The position numbers and the translations under genes were made by a program. A stretch of DNA of 64,000 nt from Chryseobacterium pennae (GTDB lineage: Bacteria > Bacteroidota > Bacteroidia > Flavobacteriales > Weeksellaceae). Shown here one piece after another: positions 18,384-27,891 of the stretch. The stretch lies in contig NZ_QNVT01000003.1 in NCBI RefSeq assembly GCF_003385515.1, positions 186,001 through 250,000 of the forward strand, given 5' to 3'. Under the pieces are notes generated by a model. It saw only the letters and a list, made by a program, of their open reading frames with translations, was not told where the DNA came from and made no database searches. The stretch's first letter is position 1, and each line of letters opens with the position of its first letter.

Positions 18384-19850
18384 ATGAAAAAGAATATAAT
18401 AACAATAAGTTTAGCTGCGTTGACCATTTTTGTATCGTTAACGTCTTGTGAAAGAAATTTGGATCAGATCTCGTCTGTGAATGAAGCGGAAGAGCAGGCA
18501 ATGACCAGACCAGAATCATTCAGACAAGCTTTAGATGGAGCTTATACAGCATTTAAAACTACAGGATATTATACAAGTGATACAGGTAATCAGCTTATTA
18601 TGGGAGACCTTACTACTGATAACCTTATTATTACAAATTCAGGAAGAAACTCTAACGCTGCAGCTTCCAACTTTGAATTCTCATCAGATAATTCACAGAC
18701 AACAGGTTTGTTTAGTGCTGCATACGCAGTAGTCAGCAGAGCTAACTTTGTTATGTCTTATCTTGATAACGGAGTCGTAACAGGTGCAGCAAAAGATAAT
18801 GTAGAAGCAGAAGCCAGAGCCATCAGAGCTGCAGCTCATTTTGATATTTTAAGAGCATATTCTGTAATTCCAACACAAAATTCACCAGCGGTAAACCAGT
18901 ATGGAATTTATTATTCTGAATCTTATAATCCGCTAAATAATAATTCATCCAGAAATCTTACAGTAGATCAGGGATATCAGAAAGTAATTGATGACTTATT
19001 AATTGCTGCTGATAAAATTACACAGAACGATGCTGATAAAGGAAGATTCAGTAAAGCGGCTGTGTACGGATTATTATCAAGAGTATATCTTTATAAAGGA
19101 GATTATACGAATACTGTAAAATATGGTAAATTGGCATTAGGACTTTCTCCAAGTGTGACAACATTAGATAACTTTAACAGAATCTGGAAGGAAAACGAAG
19201 GATTGGCTAAGATTACTGATGGAGTTCTATTCCAGATTTCAAACGCAGCACCTGAGCGTAATACAGTAGGAGTTGCTTACAACCAGTTAATTGATGGTCA
19301 ATACAGATCAGAATTTGTTGCAGATTATGATTTCTTCAACTCTTTTGCTACTAATGACGTGAGAAAAACTGTTTATTTTACTCCAGCTACATACAACAAA
19401 AAAGTATATAACCACATTACAAAATATGCTGGTAATGGTGGACCGGTAAATATCGTTCCAGTTAAATACCTAAGAACTGCTGAAGTATTATTAAACGTAG
19501 CAGAAGCTTCTTTCAGAGAAGGGGATCAGGTAACAGCCCTTACTTTGCTAAATCAACTGAGAAAAGAAAGATATACTTCATTCACTCCTGGAACAGAAGC
19601 AGGACAGCCTCTATTGGATGCTATTCTTAAAGAAAGAAGACTAGAACTTGCTTTTGAAAATGACAGATGGTATACATTGAAAAGATTAGGTCTTTCTGTT
19701 CAGAGATCAGGTAAAGGAGATATTGCTGATGGTACCGGGTCAAAAGCAATCAAGCAGACTCTTGCAGCAGGCAGCGATCTTTGGCAATGGCCAATTCCTG
19801 TAACAGCAATTCAGGCTAACCCGAACATTCAACAGAATGACAAATATTAA
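18384..19850 (+). CDS. SusD/RagB-family lipoprotein (second pair)
   Basis: The binding lipoprotein partner of the preceding SusC. The ATG at 18384 gives a lipoprotein signal with cysteine C22 (LTSC). A TTG 12 nt upstream is less likely. SusD features include AEARAIRAAAHFDILRAY (about residues 133-150), TPR-like helices, and the late ERRLELAFENDRWYTLKRLG segment. It ends near WPIPVTAIQANPNIQQN, typical of the family. Length is 488 residues. It follows susC by 14 nt and is closed by a terminator, so the pair forms a complete two-gene operon. Confidence 0.92.
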   Translation: MKKNIITISLAALTIFVSLTSCERNLDQISSVNEAEEQAMTRPESFRQALDGAYTAFKTTGYYTSDTGNQLIMGDLTTDNLIITNSGRNSNAAASNFEFSSDNSQTTGLFSAAYAVVSRANFVMSYLDNGVVTGAAKDNVEAEARAIRAAAHFDILRAYSVIPTQNSPAVNQYGIYYSESYNPLNNNSSRNLTVDQGYQKVIDDLLIAADKITQNDADKGRFSKAAVYGLLSRVYLYKGDYTNTVKYGKLALGLSPSVTTLDNFNRIWKENEGLAKITDGVLFQISNAAPERNTVGVAYNQLIDGQYRSEFVADYDFFNSFATNDVRKTVYFTPATYNKKVYNHITKYAGNGGPVNIVPVKYLRTAEVLLNVAEASFREGDQVTALTLLNQLRKERYTSFTPGTEAGQPLLDAILKERRLELAFENDRWYTLKRLGLSVQRSGKGDIADGTGSKAIKQTLAAGSDLWQWPIPVTAIQANPNIQQNDKY

Positions 19851-19877
19851 GAATTAATGTTTTTGATATAAATAGGA

Positions 19878-19907
19878 AGAGCTTCATGAAAATGGAGCTC
19901 TTTTTTT
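19878..19907 (+). terminator. Terminator after the second SusCD pair
   Basis: A 10-nt stem (AGAGCTTCAT facing ATGGAGCTCT, one mismatch) has a GAAA loop and a run of seven T residues. Confidence 0.85.
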
Positions 19908-19989
19908 ATTTGAACTTTGATATGAGAATCGTTACGTGTTTTTAGAACATGAATCCCATGCCTGGTATCTATAAATTCTTTATACAGAT

Positions 19990-20916
19990 TTATTCCCGGA
20001 CAATCATCCTGTTCTGATAGTTCTTCGGAGTTATGCCCTCTAGTTGTTTAAAAACCCGGGTAAAATAATTGGTATCCGAAAATCCTGTTTGGTAGGCTGT
20101 TTCCTTGATGCTGTTTTGGGTATCAAGCAATTCTTTAGCTTTACTTATTCTTTCCTGCAGAATAAAATCATTGGGAGAAGTTCCCAATTCATCTTTGAAC
20201 ATCTTGAAGAAGTTCGATTTGCTTACATAAGCAAGTTTAGCAATACTTTCAATAGACAGTTTCTGATGAAGATTCCTTTTAATATAATCTACAGCAAATC
20301 CAATTCTTGATTTATTTTTTACAATATTTCTCTCCACCATACTTCTTGCCTGTGTCTGCATAAGCCTTATGAGAAGTTCTTTCAGGGCAAAATCTGCCAT
20401 GATATCCTTTTGAGAGTTATCATCCATAGCAATTCTCATAATGTTGTTGGTGGCAGAAGCCAGTGCCTGATTATTAAAAAGAAAATATTCATCCAGTTGA
20501 ATATTCCATTGTGAGGTTTCATCTACCTTAGGGAGATTATAGTTTAAATAATTGAGAGAATCTTCAATAAAATCAGGGTTTAGACTTAAAGAAATACATT
20601 GTGTAGGAGTTTCATCGGCCTCAGGAAAATCAATGACCATAGTTTCTCCCGGAGCCACAAGAATGCTTTCACCCGGGAAATAATCGAAATAATTGGTTTT
20701 ATTATCCAGTTTCATATGTTTCTTACCTCTCAGCATAGCCGTAAATGCTATATTTTCAAAATGAAGTTTCACTCCAAAGGCTGCCTTATGCGTTTCATAG
20801 ATACTGAATTCGCAATTGTTTAGAGTGAACTTTGTCTGGTTTTCAACAAGACTCAATAGCTGGTTTTCCTTGCGTAATTCAGGAGTATTTAATAAAATCT
20901 TACTATTGTTATTCAT
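19990..20916 (-). CDS. AraC-family transcriptional regulator
   Basis: A 308-residue one-component regulator. The N-terminal two thirds (about residues 20-200) form an AraC-type cupin-like effector domain. The C-terminal about 95 residues hold two helix-turn-helix motifs, with LSIESIAKLAYVSKSNFFKMF and the second signature IKETAYQTGFSDTNYFTRVFKQ followed by GITPKNYQNR. It is transcribed away from the aldehyde and alcohol dehydrogenase genes across a 180-nt region that holds a 10-bp tandem repeat. It most likely activates that operon; the effector is unknown. Confidence 0.9.
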   Translation of the reverse strand: MNNNSKILLNTPELRKENQLLSLVENQTKFTLNNCEFSIYETHKAAFGVKLHFENIAFTAMLRGKKHMKLDNKTNYFDYFPGESILVAPGETMVIDFPEADETPTQCISLSLNPDFIEDSLNYLNYNLPKVDETSQWNIQLDEYFLFNNQALASATNNIMRIAMDDNSQKDIMADFALKELLIRLMQTQARSMVERNIVKNKSRIGFAVDYIKRNLHQKLSIESIAKLAYVSKSNFFKMFKDELGTSPNDFILQERISKAKELLDTQNSIKETAYQTGFSDTNYFTRVFKQLEGITPKNYQNRMIVRE

Positions 20917-20997
20917 TTCTAAATATTTTAACGAAGGCGGTAACTCAAATATAGGGAATTTGGGTCAACGTTACAGTTAATAAAATAATAAAATTGA

Positions 20998-21017
20998 ATT
21001 CTGCACTATTCTGCACT
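20998..21017. promoter_or_regulatory. Perfect 10-bp tandem repeat, candidate AraC operator
   Basis: ATTCTGCACT occurs twice head to tail in the divergent region between the AraC regulator and aldehyde dehydrogenase genes. One-helical-turn direct repeats suit AraC-type binding. A TTTG at 21021-21024 immediately follows and could be part of a -33 element. Confidence 0.45.
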
Positions 21018-21095
21018 TTTTTTGTACGATTGTGCTATAGGTTTTTCATGCATCCGTGTAATTTGGCAGTATCGAAAATTAAAATAAATACTGAT

Positions 21096-22625
21096 ATGAG
21101 CACTCTTACAGAACCAAGATCAACAACTCTATTACAACGCCCTGAGTTTAAAAGCAGATATGATAATTATATTGACGGGAAATTTACCCCACCCGTTAAA
21201 GGACAATATTTTGATGTTGTTTCACCTGTAGATGGTAAGAATTTTACTCAGGTGGCTCACTCTTCTAAAGAAGATCTGGAGCTTGCTGTAGATGCTGCAG
21301 AAAAGGCATTTCAGACCTGGAAACATACCTCGTCTACAGAAAGAAGTATTATTCTTAATAAAATTGCAGACAGAATAGAGCAGAATTTAGAATATCTTGC
21401 CACAGTAGAAACCATTGATAACGGGAAGGCAGTCAGAGAAACATTAGCAGCTGATATACCTTTAGCTATCGATCATTTCAGATATTTCGCCTCTGTTATC
21501 CGTGCGGAAGAAGGATCACATAATGAATTGGATAAAGATACAGTTTCCCTGATCGTTCACGAACCTTTAGGAGTTATTGCGCAGATTATTCCATGGAATT
21601 TCCCGATCCTCATGGCGACATGGAAACTGGCTCCCGCACTGGCTGCCGGAAATTGTGTAGTCTTAAAACCTGCAGAAAGTACACCTGTTTCCATTATGAT
21701 TTTAATGGAACTGATAGGTGATCTGTTACCTGCCGGAGTTGTGAACATTGTCAATGGTTTTGGAGCAGAGCTTGGAAGAGCTTTGGTAACCAATCCTAAA
21801 GTTGCCAAAGCAGCATTCACCGGATCTACAGCTACAGGACGTATGGTAATGCAGTATGCAACAGAAAATATTATTCCTGTAACACTGGAATTAGGAGGGA
21901 AATCACCTAACGTATTCTTCAATTCTGTGATGGATGCTGATGATGAATTCTTAGATAAAGCCATTGAAGGAGCTGTTCTTTTTGCTCTGAACCAAGGGGA
22001 AATCTGTACCTGCCCGTCAAGGCTTCTGGTTCAGGAAAGCATTGCAGATGCATTTATAGAAAGAGTGATAGAAAGAGTGAAAGCGATCAAGGTAGGAAAC
22101 CCACTGGATAAAACTGTTATGATGGGAGCGCAGGCATCAAAAATACAGAAAGATAAGATTCTTTCCTATATCCAGTTAGGAGTAGAGGAAGGAGCTGAAG
22201 TATTGGTAGGAGGTGATGTGAATCATCTTGGGGAAGACCTGGAAGAAGGATATTACATTCAGCCAACTATTTTCAAAGGAAATAACAGAATGAGAATTTT
22301 CCAGGAAGAGATCTTCGGGCCAGTACTGGCGTTTACGACCTTTAAAGACGAAGAAGATGCCGTGAAAATAGCGAACGACACTATCTATGGATTAGGAGCT
22401 GGTGTATGGACCAGAGATGCCCATCAGCTATACAATATTCCGCGCCAGATTGAGGCAGGAAGAGTTTGGGTGAATCAATATCACTCGTATCCGGCAGGTG
22501 CTCCTTTTGGAGGGTACAAACAGTCCGGAATCGGGAGGGAGAATCATAAAATGATGCTTGACCATTACCGTCAGACTAAAAATATGCTGATCTCCTACAA
22601 CAAAAATAAGTTAGGCTTCTTTTAA
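21096..22625 (+). CDS. NAD-dependent aldehyde dehydrogenase
   Basis: It oxidises an aldehyde to the acid. It has the Rossmann-type NAD domain with [21 protein letters not shown] (two adjacent blocks), the general base E265 in LELGGKSP, and catalytic cysteine C304 in [11 protein letters not shown]. The Glu-Cys spacing of 39 rather than 34 residues reflects the insertion (MDADDEF) of the ExaC/AldA acetaldehyde-type group. Length is 509 residues from the ATG at 21096. An earlier in-frame start at 20994 would run through the operator region and is rejected. With AdhP downstream it suggests oxidation of ethanol or a similar alcohol. Confidence 0.94.
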   Translation: MSTLTEPRSTTLLQRPEFKSRYDNYIDGKFTPPVKGQYFDVVSPVDGKNFTQVAHSSKEDLELAVDAAEKAFQTWKHTSSTERSIILNKIADRIEQNLEYLATVETIDNGKAVRETLAADIPLAIDHFRYFASVIRAEEGSHNELDKDTVSLIVHEPLGVIAQIIPWNFPILMATWKLAPALAAGNCVVLKPAESTPVSIMILMELIGDLLPAGVVNIVNGFGAELGRALVTNPKVAKAAFTGSTATGRMVMQYATENIIPVTLELGGKSPNVFFNSVMDADDEFLDKAIEGAVLFALNQGEICTCPSRLLVQESIADAFIERVIERVKAIKVGNPLDKTVMMGAQASKIQKDKILSYIQLGVEEGAEVLVGGDVNHLGEDLEEGYYIQPTIFKGNNRMRIFQEEIFGPVLAFTTFKDEEDAVKIANDTIYGLGAGVWTRDAHQLYNIPRQIEAGRVWVNQYHSYPAGAPFGGYKQSGIGRENHKMMLDHYRQTKNMLISYNKNKLGFF

Positions 22626-22873
22626 TATTATGTAGGACGTGCCGCTTGCCTTGGTTTATCCCAGGGCAAACTGGCCGGGCTATGCGGGGCTTCACTTTGT
22701 TTTGATGCTTCATTACATTCCGCATCGGCTCGTGCCTCGCCGCCCTTACTATCATCCCTCACGTAAAAAGAATACTATTAATGTACATACTACATTAAAA
22801 AAGTAAATTTTTAAAATGAGAATTGGATAATTACTTAAATAACCATGATAAAAACTCATCCAAAAAATAAAAT
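22626..22873. other. GC-rich intergenic insert between aldehyde and alcohol dehydrogenase genes
   Basis: About 130 nt (roughly 22635-22765) is clearly more GC-rich than the surroundings, with blocks such as CTGGCCGGGCTATGCGGGG and CGTGCCTCGCCGCCC. It has no open frame. It may be a dispersed repeat or an inserted fragment. The rest is AT-rich leader for the alcohol dehydrogenase gene. Confidence 0.45.
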
Positions 22874-23908
22874 ATGATCCCAAAAACAATGAAGGCTGCA
22901 GTAGTGCAAGGCTATGGACAGCCCCTGAAGATTGAAGAAGTTCCTGTTAGAGCCCCTGGAAGATATGAAGTACTTGTAAAGGTTATAGCCTGTGGTGTTT
23001 GCCATACAGATTTACATGCAGTAGACGGAGACTGGCCGGCTAAACCTAAAATGCCGCTTATTCCCGGGCATGAAGGGGTAGGAATTGTAGTAGCTTGTGG
23101 ACCTGAAGCTTTTGTAAAAGAAGGAGATGCGGTAGGAGTGCCATGGCTTTACAGTGCCTGCGGTTGCTGTGACTACTGTATTACAGGATGGGAAACACTT
23201 TGTGAAGCTCAGAAAAATGGAGGATACAGTGTAGACGGAGGATTTGCGGAATATGTAATTGCAGATTCAAGATATGTAGGACACCTAAAGTCAGATGTAA
23301 ACTTTCTGGAAATTGCTCCTATTTTATGTGCTGGGGTAACAGTTTATAAAGGACTAAAAGAAACTGAAACCAAACCCGGTGAATGGGTTGCCATATCAGG
23401 AATCGGAGGTTTGGGCCATGTGGCAGTTCAGTATGCGAAAGCAATGGGAATGCACGTAGCCGCTATTGATGTAGCAGATGACAAACTTGATTTGGCAAAA
23501 AAACTTGGCGCAGACCTTGTTGTGAATGCAAAAAATACAGATCCTGGTGAATATCTTCATAAAGAAGTAGGAGGAATGCATGGAGCATTGATTACTGCCG
23601 TTTCGCCGATTGCTTTCAAACAAGGGATAGATGTTTTAAGAAGAAAAGGAACAATTGCTCTTAACGGACTTCCGCCGGGATCATTTGAACTCCCTATTTT
23701 TGAAACTGTTTTAAAAAGAATTACAGTAAGAGGATCTATTGTAGGAACCAGAAAAGACATGCAGGAAGCATTGGACTTTGCTAATGAAGGACTTGTAAAA
23801 GCTACAGTAACATCAGCAAAACTGGAAGATATTAATGATGTCTTTGACAAAATGAAAAAAGGACAGATCGATGGCAGAATCGTATTAGATATTGCAGGCT
23901 CAAATTAA
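22874..23908 (+). CDS. adhP: Zinc-dependent alcohol dehydrogenase, AdhP type
   Basis: A medium-chain NAD-dependent dehydrogenase converting primary alcohols to aldehydes. The catalytic zinc region is GVCHTD (C43, H44) with GHEGVG (H66, E67). The structural zinc cysteines are C96, C99, C102 and C110. The nucleotide-binding [14 protein letters not shown] motif lies around residues 176-190. At 344 residues it is a typical AdhP. A second in-frame ATG at codon 6 is an alternative start. It follows the aldehyde dehydrogenase and is ended by a terminator. Confidence 0.93.
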   Translation: MIPKTMKAAVVQGYGQPLKIEEVPVRAPGRYEVLVKVIACGVCHTDLHAVDGDWPAKPKMPLIPGHEGVGIVVACGPEAFVKEGDAVGVPWLYSACGCCDYCITGWETLCEAQKNGGYSVDGGFAEYVIADSRYVGHLKSDVNFLEIAPILCAGVTVYKGLKETETKPGEWVAISGIGGLGHVAVQYAKAMGMHVAAIDVADDKLDLAKKLGADLVVNAKNTDPGEYLHKEVGGMHGALITAVSPIAFKQGIDVLRRKGTIALNGLPPGSFELPIFETVLKRITVRGSIVGTRKDMQEALDFANEGLVKATVTSAKLEDINDVFDKMKKGQIDGRIVLDIAGSN

Positions 23909-23923
23909 ATAATGAAGTGATTG

Positions 23924-23958
23924 ATCCCGGTTAAAAGTGTTATTTACCGGGATTTTTT
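23924..23958 (+). terminator. Terminator after adhP
   Basis: ATCCCGGT (23924-23931) pairs with ACCGGGAT (23946-23953), followed by six T residues. It lies before the DUF779 gene, so that gene may depend on read-through or on its own promoter. Confidence 0.75.
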
Positions 23959-23981
23959 ATAAATGCCTTTAAAACAATAAA

Positions 23982-24365
23982 ATGGAAACGAAAATATCCA
24001 GACTTTCTGCTACAGAAAAAGCCCTTGAAGTCATCCGTGAACTTGAAGAAAAATATGGTGCTCTGATGTTTTATCAGGCTGGAGGCTGTTGTGAAGGTAC
24101 GCAGCCACAATGTTTCGAAAAAGGAGGCTTTTTTCCAAGAATGAATGATGCGATGATCGGAACCATTAACGGCCATGAATTCTGGATAGACCGCGACCTT
24201 TTCGAATATTGGAAATACTCGCATTTTACCCTTGATGTGACAGATGGTTTCGGACCGGGAGGCTTTTCACTGGAAACTCCTTTAGGCAAAACATTTAAAG
24301 TTCAATACAGACTTTTCACCCCTGAAGAATATGGAAATCTTGAACCGGTACAACGCAGTGAATAA
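23982..24365 (+). CDS. DUF779 protein
   Basis: A 127-residue DUF779 (PF05610) protein. It has the family's cysteine-rich block GGCCEGTQPQCFEKGGF (about residues 31-47), followed by a compact mixed fold with no signal peptide. DUF779 genes recur next to aldehyde and alcohol dehydrogenase genes in many bacteria, as here, but the biochemical role is not established. The conserved Cys pair could bind metal or take part in redox chemistry (inference). Confidence 0.9.
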   Translation: METKISRLSATEKALEVIRELEEKYGALMFYQAGGCCEGTQPQCFEKGGFFPRMNDAMIGTINGHEFWIDRDLFEYWKYSHFTLDVTDGFGPGGFSLETPLGKTFKVQYRLFTPEEYGNLEPVQRSE

Positions 24366-24393
24366 ATTTAGAATGTTTATTATATAGTATTCG

Positions 24394-25593
24394 TCAATCC
24401 TTGACAAACCGGTTGACAAACATGGCAGCAACAATATCTCCTACAGAATTTAAAACGGTAGCCAAAGGATCTACCAATGTTCCGATAATCATTACTGCAG
24501 GAATGGCTTCCTGAGGTAATTTATATACGGAGATCATCAGCATTTCACCAATATATCCACCATTAGGAATTCCACCAGCCACAATACTTACAAACACTGT
24601 GATTCCCAATGCTAACAGTAAATTGGATGGATCAAAGAAGTCTTTTCCAATAATTAAAAAAGCCACATAGATTTTAATAATTGAAGACATAGAAGACCCG
24701 TTTTTATGCAAAGTAGTTCCAATAGGAATCACAAGATTGGCAATAGAACTAGGAATTCCGATTTTAGAAGCAGCCTGTAAATTGGCGGGCATCGTAGCAA
24801 AACTGCTGCAGGTACTTATAGCGGTAAGAGTAGGATAGATGGCATTGGTCCAAAAACTTTTCACCCCTTTCTGTCCACTTGCCATAAAAGCATAAATGGA
24901 AAAGAAGACAAGAAAATAAATAATTCCTGCAATATAATATAGCCCTAAAGGTTTAGCATAAAATCCAAAAAGCTGTGGCCCTAGTGTAGAAACCTGATAA
25001 GCAAAATAAGCTCCCAGACCAATAGGCGCCAGCTTCATGACCAGTAAAAGAAGTTCTTTCATCACTTCATACCCGGATGCGATAAACACTCTGAAAGGTT
25101 TTCCGGCTTCGCCTGTTTTTCTGGCTGCAAACCCAGTCATGAAAGCAAAAATAAGGAGTGCCAGCATGTTTTGTCTTGAAAAAAGTGCTGTGAATTCTCC
25201 TACTGTAAAGAAGCTTACAATTCTATTTCCCCAACTGTCCTCACTCGCCGCTTCTGTAATCATGTCAGAACTTCCTGAAACCCCGGAAACCGGAAACAGA
25301 TAGACTGCACAGATGGTAAAAATAGCTGCTGTAAGAATAAAAAACAGAAAGGTAAGTGCCATCACAAGAATGATCTTTCCAAATTTGGATTGCTGCTCCA
25401 GAGAAGCTATTGAATTAGATACAGCAAAGAATACGAGAGGTACCACACTTACAAAGAGAAGATTCAGGAAAATATCTCCCAATGGTTTAATGTATTCCAC
25501 AAAACTTGGAGCAACAATTCCTATAATGCTTCCAATAGTGATTCCCAGAAGTAAAAATAGGATTCCGGAGTAGTTTTTCAGTACCTCTTTCAT
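24394..25593 (-). CDS. Dicarboxylate/amino acid:cation symporter (DAACS family)
   Basis: A secondary transporter with about eight membrane helices and two re-entrant hairpins, 399 residues. The first hairpin has STCSSFATMP, matching the Ser-rich SSSAATLP-type motif. The second has GGIPNGG, and the last helix has NSVGDIVAAMFVNR with the substrate-binding Asp. The helix-7 motif, NMDGT in characterised Glt transporters, reads HKNGS here, so the cation or substrate preference may differ. It is convergent with the DUF779 gene and unrelated in direction to the alcohol genes. Confidence 0.9.
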   Translation of the reverse strand: MKEVLKNYSGILFLLLGITIGSIIGIVAPSFVEYIKPLGDIFLNLLFVSVVPLVFFAVSNSIASLEQQSKFGKIILVMALTFLFFILTAAIFTICAVYLFPVSGVSGSSDMITEAASEDSWGNRIVSFFTVGEFTALFSRQNMLALLIFAFMTGFAARKTGEAGKPFRVFIASGYEVMKELLLLVMKLAPIGLGAYFAYQVSTLGPQLFGFYAKPLGLYYIAGIIYFLVFFSIYAFMASGQKGVKSFWTNAIYPTLTAISTCSSFATMPANLQAASKIGIPSSIANLVIPIGTTLHKNGSSMSSIIKIYVAFLIIGKDFFDPSNLLLALGITVFVSIVAGGIPNGGYIGEMLMISVYKLPQEAIPAVMIIGTLVDPLATVLNSVGDIVAAMFVNRFVKD

Positions 25594-25894
25594 AGAGTGT
25601 TTTTTATCAAAGATAAGTTTATTTTCAATGTATATACTAGAATTTAACCTGAATTTGCCTGTTTAATGATTTTTATCTATTTCTATAAAATTGGATAGTT
25701 AATATTATTAATTATATATTTTTTTTCTTTAAAAATTGAAATTAATGAAAATATTTAAATTATCTAATATGTAATTTATGTGTTTATATTATTGGTTTTC
25801 ATCAATTTATTTCAAAAAATATTAATAAATTCTTTTTTTATTTCAAATGTTTGTGATATTTTTATAAAACACAAATAAAAAAATATTGTAAATT
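25594..25894. other. AT-rich divergent promoter region
   Basis: About 300 nt between the symporter (minus) and the S8 peptidase (plus), both of which must start here. It is extremely AT-rich with many homopolymer runs. No promoter box was clear enough to call. Confidence 0.4.
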
Positions 25895-27253
25895 ATGAAA
25901 AGAAAAAACAAAATTTCGCTATTGTTGCTTGCTGCAGCAATCACTGTAAGTTGTAACTCTGACAGACTTAGTGATAGTCCCGAATCTAATCCTGATGCAA
26001 ATGCTGCAGTGAATTCTGATGCTATAGCTTCTGGTGATGCTAAGCCTATTCCCGGACAATATGTTGTTGTTTTAAATGATGGTGTTTTGGAAAAAAATGG
26101 ATTTACTGTTTCTAAAGGGACGAATAATAGCAGAGATAGCTATTTAAGACAAACCGGAGTACTATTAGATAAATTAAAAAATAGTGATGGTTTGAAACTA
26201 GGTATTGATAATCAAAAAATTTCTAATGCTTTCGGCTATGCTTTGGAAGGATTTGTAGCTAAAAACCTTACAGATGCAGAGGTTGAAACACTTAAAAAAG
26301 ATTCTAGAATCAAAAGTGTTGAACAAGATTATCAAGTTTCTTTAGGGACGTCAACCAGAGCTGTTACACAAGCTGTTTCTTCGCAAGAAACCCCTTGGGG
26401 AATTACCAGAATTGGTGGGGCAGGTGATGGGACAGGAAAAACAGCCTGGGTTATTGATTCAGGTATAGATTTAGATCATCCAGATCTTAATGTAGATACA
26501 CAGAGAAGTGTTTCTTTTGCAGGAGATAATAATCCTGATGATGGAAATGGGCATGGGACGCATGTTGCAGGAACTATAGCAGCTCTTAATAATAACATTG
26601 GAGTGGTAGGTGTAGCAGCTGGAGCAAAAGTTGTTGCATTAAAGGTTTTGAAAAATGATGGATTTGGTGACTTTTCATGGACTGTTTCTGCTTTGGATTA
26701 TGTATATGCCAATGCTTCAGTAAATGATGTAGTGAATATGAGCTTAGGCCCTGCAAACGGAAGACTTAGACTTTCTACTACCGATCAGGCCGTGTTAAAA
26801 GTTGCTGAAAAAGGGATTAAAATAGCAATAGCAGCAGGGAATTCCTATGACGATGCTAATTATTATTCGCCAGCAGCTGTTAATCATGCTAATATTTATA
26901 CGATTTCTGCTGTAGCCCAAGGCGATTACTGGGCTTCTTTTTCTAATTATGGAACTTGTGTGGATTATGCAGCTCCCGGCTATCAAGTAAAATCAACATG
27001 GTTGAATGGTGGTTACAATACCATTAGTGGAACTTCTATGGCATCACCACATGCTGCGGGTGTGTTGCTTCTGGGGACACCAAAAGCAGACGGTAGTGTG
27101 AAATCTGCTTATTGGGAATATAAATACGGATTTTTAACTAACGGAACATTTGGCAAATATTATACAGGTAAATATGGACCGACAAATACTTACGTTTTAG
27201 CAGACTACCGTTCTGATAAAGATGGTGTAATTGACAATATTATTCATAGGTAA
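25895..27253 (+). CDS. S8 (subtilisin-like) serine peptidase lipoprotein
   Basis: An exported protease. A lipoprotein signal (VSC, C20) is followed by an I9-type propeptide (about residues 50-145) with the IPGQYVVVLNDG and KSVEQDY motifs. The catalytic domain starts with TPWGI. The triad is D188 (VIDSGID), H220 (GHGTHVAG) and S381 (GTSMASPHAAG), and the oxyanion Asn is in IAAGNS. After Ser381 about 70 residues remain, with no sorting domain recognised. The propeptide implies self-processing after export. It is monocistronic; the next sequence is an IS remnant. Confidence 0.94.
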   Translation: MKRKNKISLLLLAAAITVSCNSDRLSDSPESNPDANAAVNSDAIASGDAKPIPGQYVVVLNDGVLEKNGFTVSKGTNNSRDSYLRQTGVLLDKLKNSDGLKLGIDNQKISNAFGYALEGFVAKNLTDAEVETLKKDSRIKSVEQDYQVSLGTSTRAVTQAVSSQETPWGITRIGGAGDGTGKTAWVIDSGIDLDHPDLNVDTQRSVSFAGDNNPDDGNGHGTHVAGTIAALNNNIGVVGVAAGAKVVALKVLKNDGFGDFSWTVSALDYVYANASVNDVVNMSLGPANGRLRLSTTDQAVLKVAEKGIKIAIAAGNSYDDANYYSPAAVNHANIYTISAVAQGDYWASFSNYGTCVDYAAPGYQVKSTWLNGGYNTISGTSMASPHAAGVLLLGTPKADGSVKSAYWEYKYGFLTNGTFGKYYTGKYGPTNTYVLADYRSDKDGVIDNIIHR

Positions 27254-27346
27254 TGTTTAATAAATTAAATAAAAAAGGGATGAAGTAATTCAAGACCACT
27301 GAAAAAGTGTATTCATTTTGAATGCATATATTTCGGGTAAGAAATT

Positions 27347-27394
27347 AAGAGCTTATTACGTGATTTTAAACCTCGTATTAAGCTCTTTTTTTTT
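27347..27394. terminator. Strong hairpin between the S8 gene and the IS remnant
   Basis: A 14-nt stem (AAGAGCTTATTACG with CGTATTAAGCTCTT, one mismatch) has a 13-nt loop and a run of eight or nine T residues. It could serve either strand and lies next to the IS end. Confidence 0.7.
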
Positions 27395-27433
27395 GAGCTT
27401 TTTTGAAGTCTGCTTTGATGAATATGTTTTTTT

Positions 27434-27768
27434 CTAGATAAGTTTCAATATTCTTTTTAAATTGACTGCGAAAATAGCCATTGCTCCCTGCATTTGTATA
27501 TTTTCAATGCCATAAGAGCTTGCTCTGTCATACCCATGTACGTTTTTTAGTTCATTGTTTTTAGCTTCAATTCTATACCGATACTTTGGTTTTTCTTTGT
27601 AATAATCACTTTTCTGAAAAGCCATTTGATCTTGATGTAATTCTGATTTTATAGAGACTGAATGCGTTTTTGTTTTAGAACCTTCTTTGTAACAACCTTC
27701 TTTTAATGAACAAATTTTACATTTTTCAACCCCTTTTTATCTTTCAGTGACCTCAGTAATTCATCTGT
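27434..27768 (-). pseudogene. IS1182-family transposase remnant (C-terminal part, frameshifted)
   Basis: Only about the last 110 residues of a DDE transposase survive. The last 63 are in one frame and contain RIEAKNNELKNVHGYDRAS and AMAIFAVNLKRILK, typical of IS1182-type C-termini. The preceding part continues in the same frame with the Cys-rich CKICSLKEGCYKEGSKTKT segment. It then shifts frame at a CCCC run (27730-27733) into a short DELLRSLKDKKG stretch, after which homology ends. The N-terminal catalytic part is gone, so it cannot transpose itself. A CACTGAAAAAGTG-like motif near 27297-27309 may be the IS end. Confidence 0.75.
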
Positions 27769-27867
27769 TTTTTATTATAAATTCAATTGTTATTTTAAAG
27801 GCCAATTTCCTACTGAAGATTATATTTTGTTTGTTATTATTTTATGGGATTTCAGAGATTAATTTCA

Positions 27868-27875
27868 TAAATTTG
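27868..27875 (+). promoter_or_regulatory. Candidate -7 box of the chaperone operon
   Basis: TAAATTTG matches TAnnTTTG and lies 16 nt before the ATG of the DnaJ-type gene. No -33 TTTG at the standard distance was found. Confidence 0.35.
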
Positions 27876-27891
27876 AGTAAATATCGTTTCT

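Noticed and set aside
20994-21095. Upstream start for aldehyde dehydrogenase
   Set aside because: It would run through the tandem repeat and promoter region; the family start is at 21096.
27434-27625. A complete 63-residue gene
   Set aside because: The sequence is the C-terminus of an IS1182-type transposase, and coding similarity continues upstream in a broken frame.
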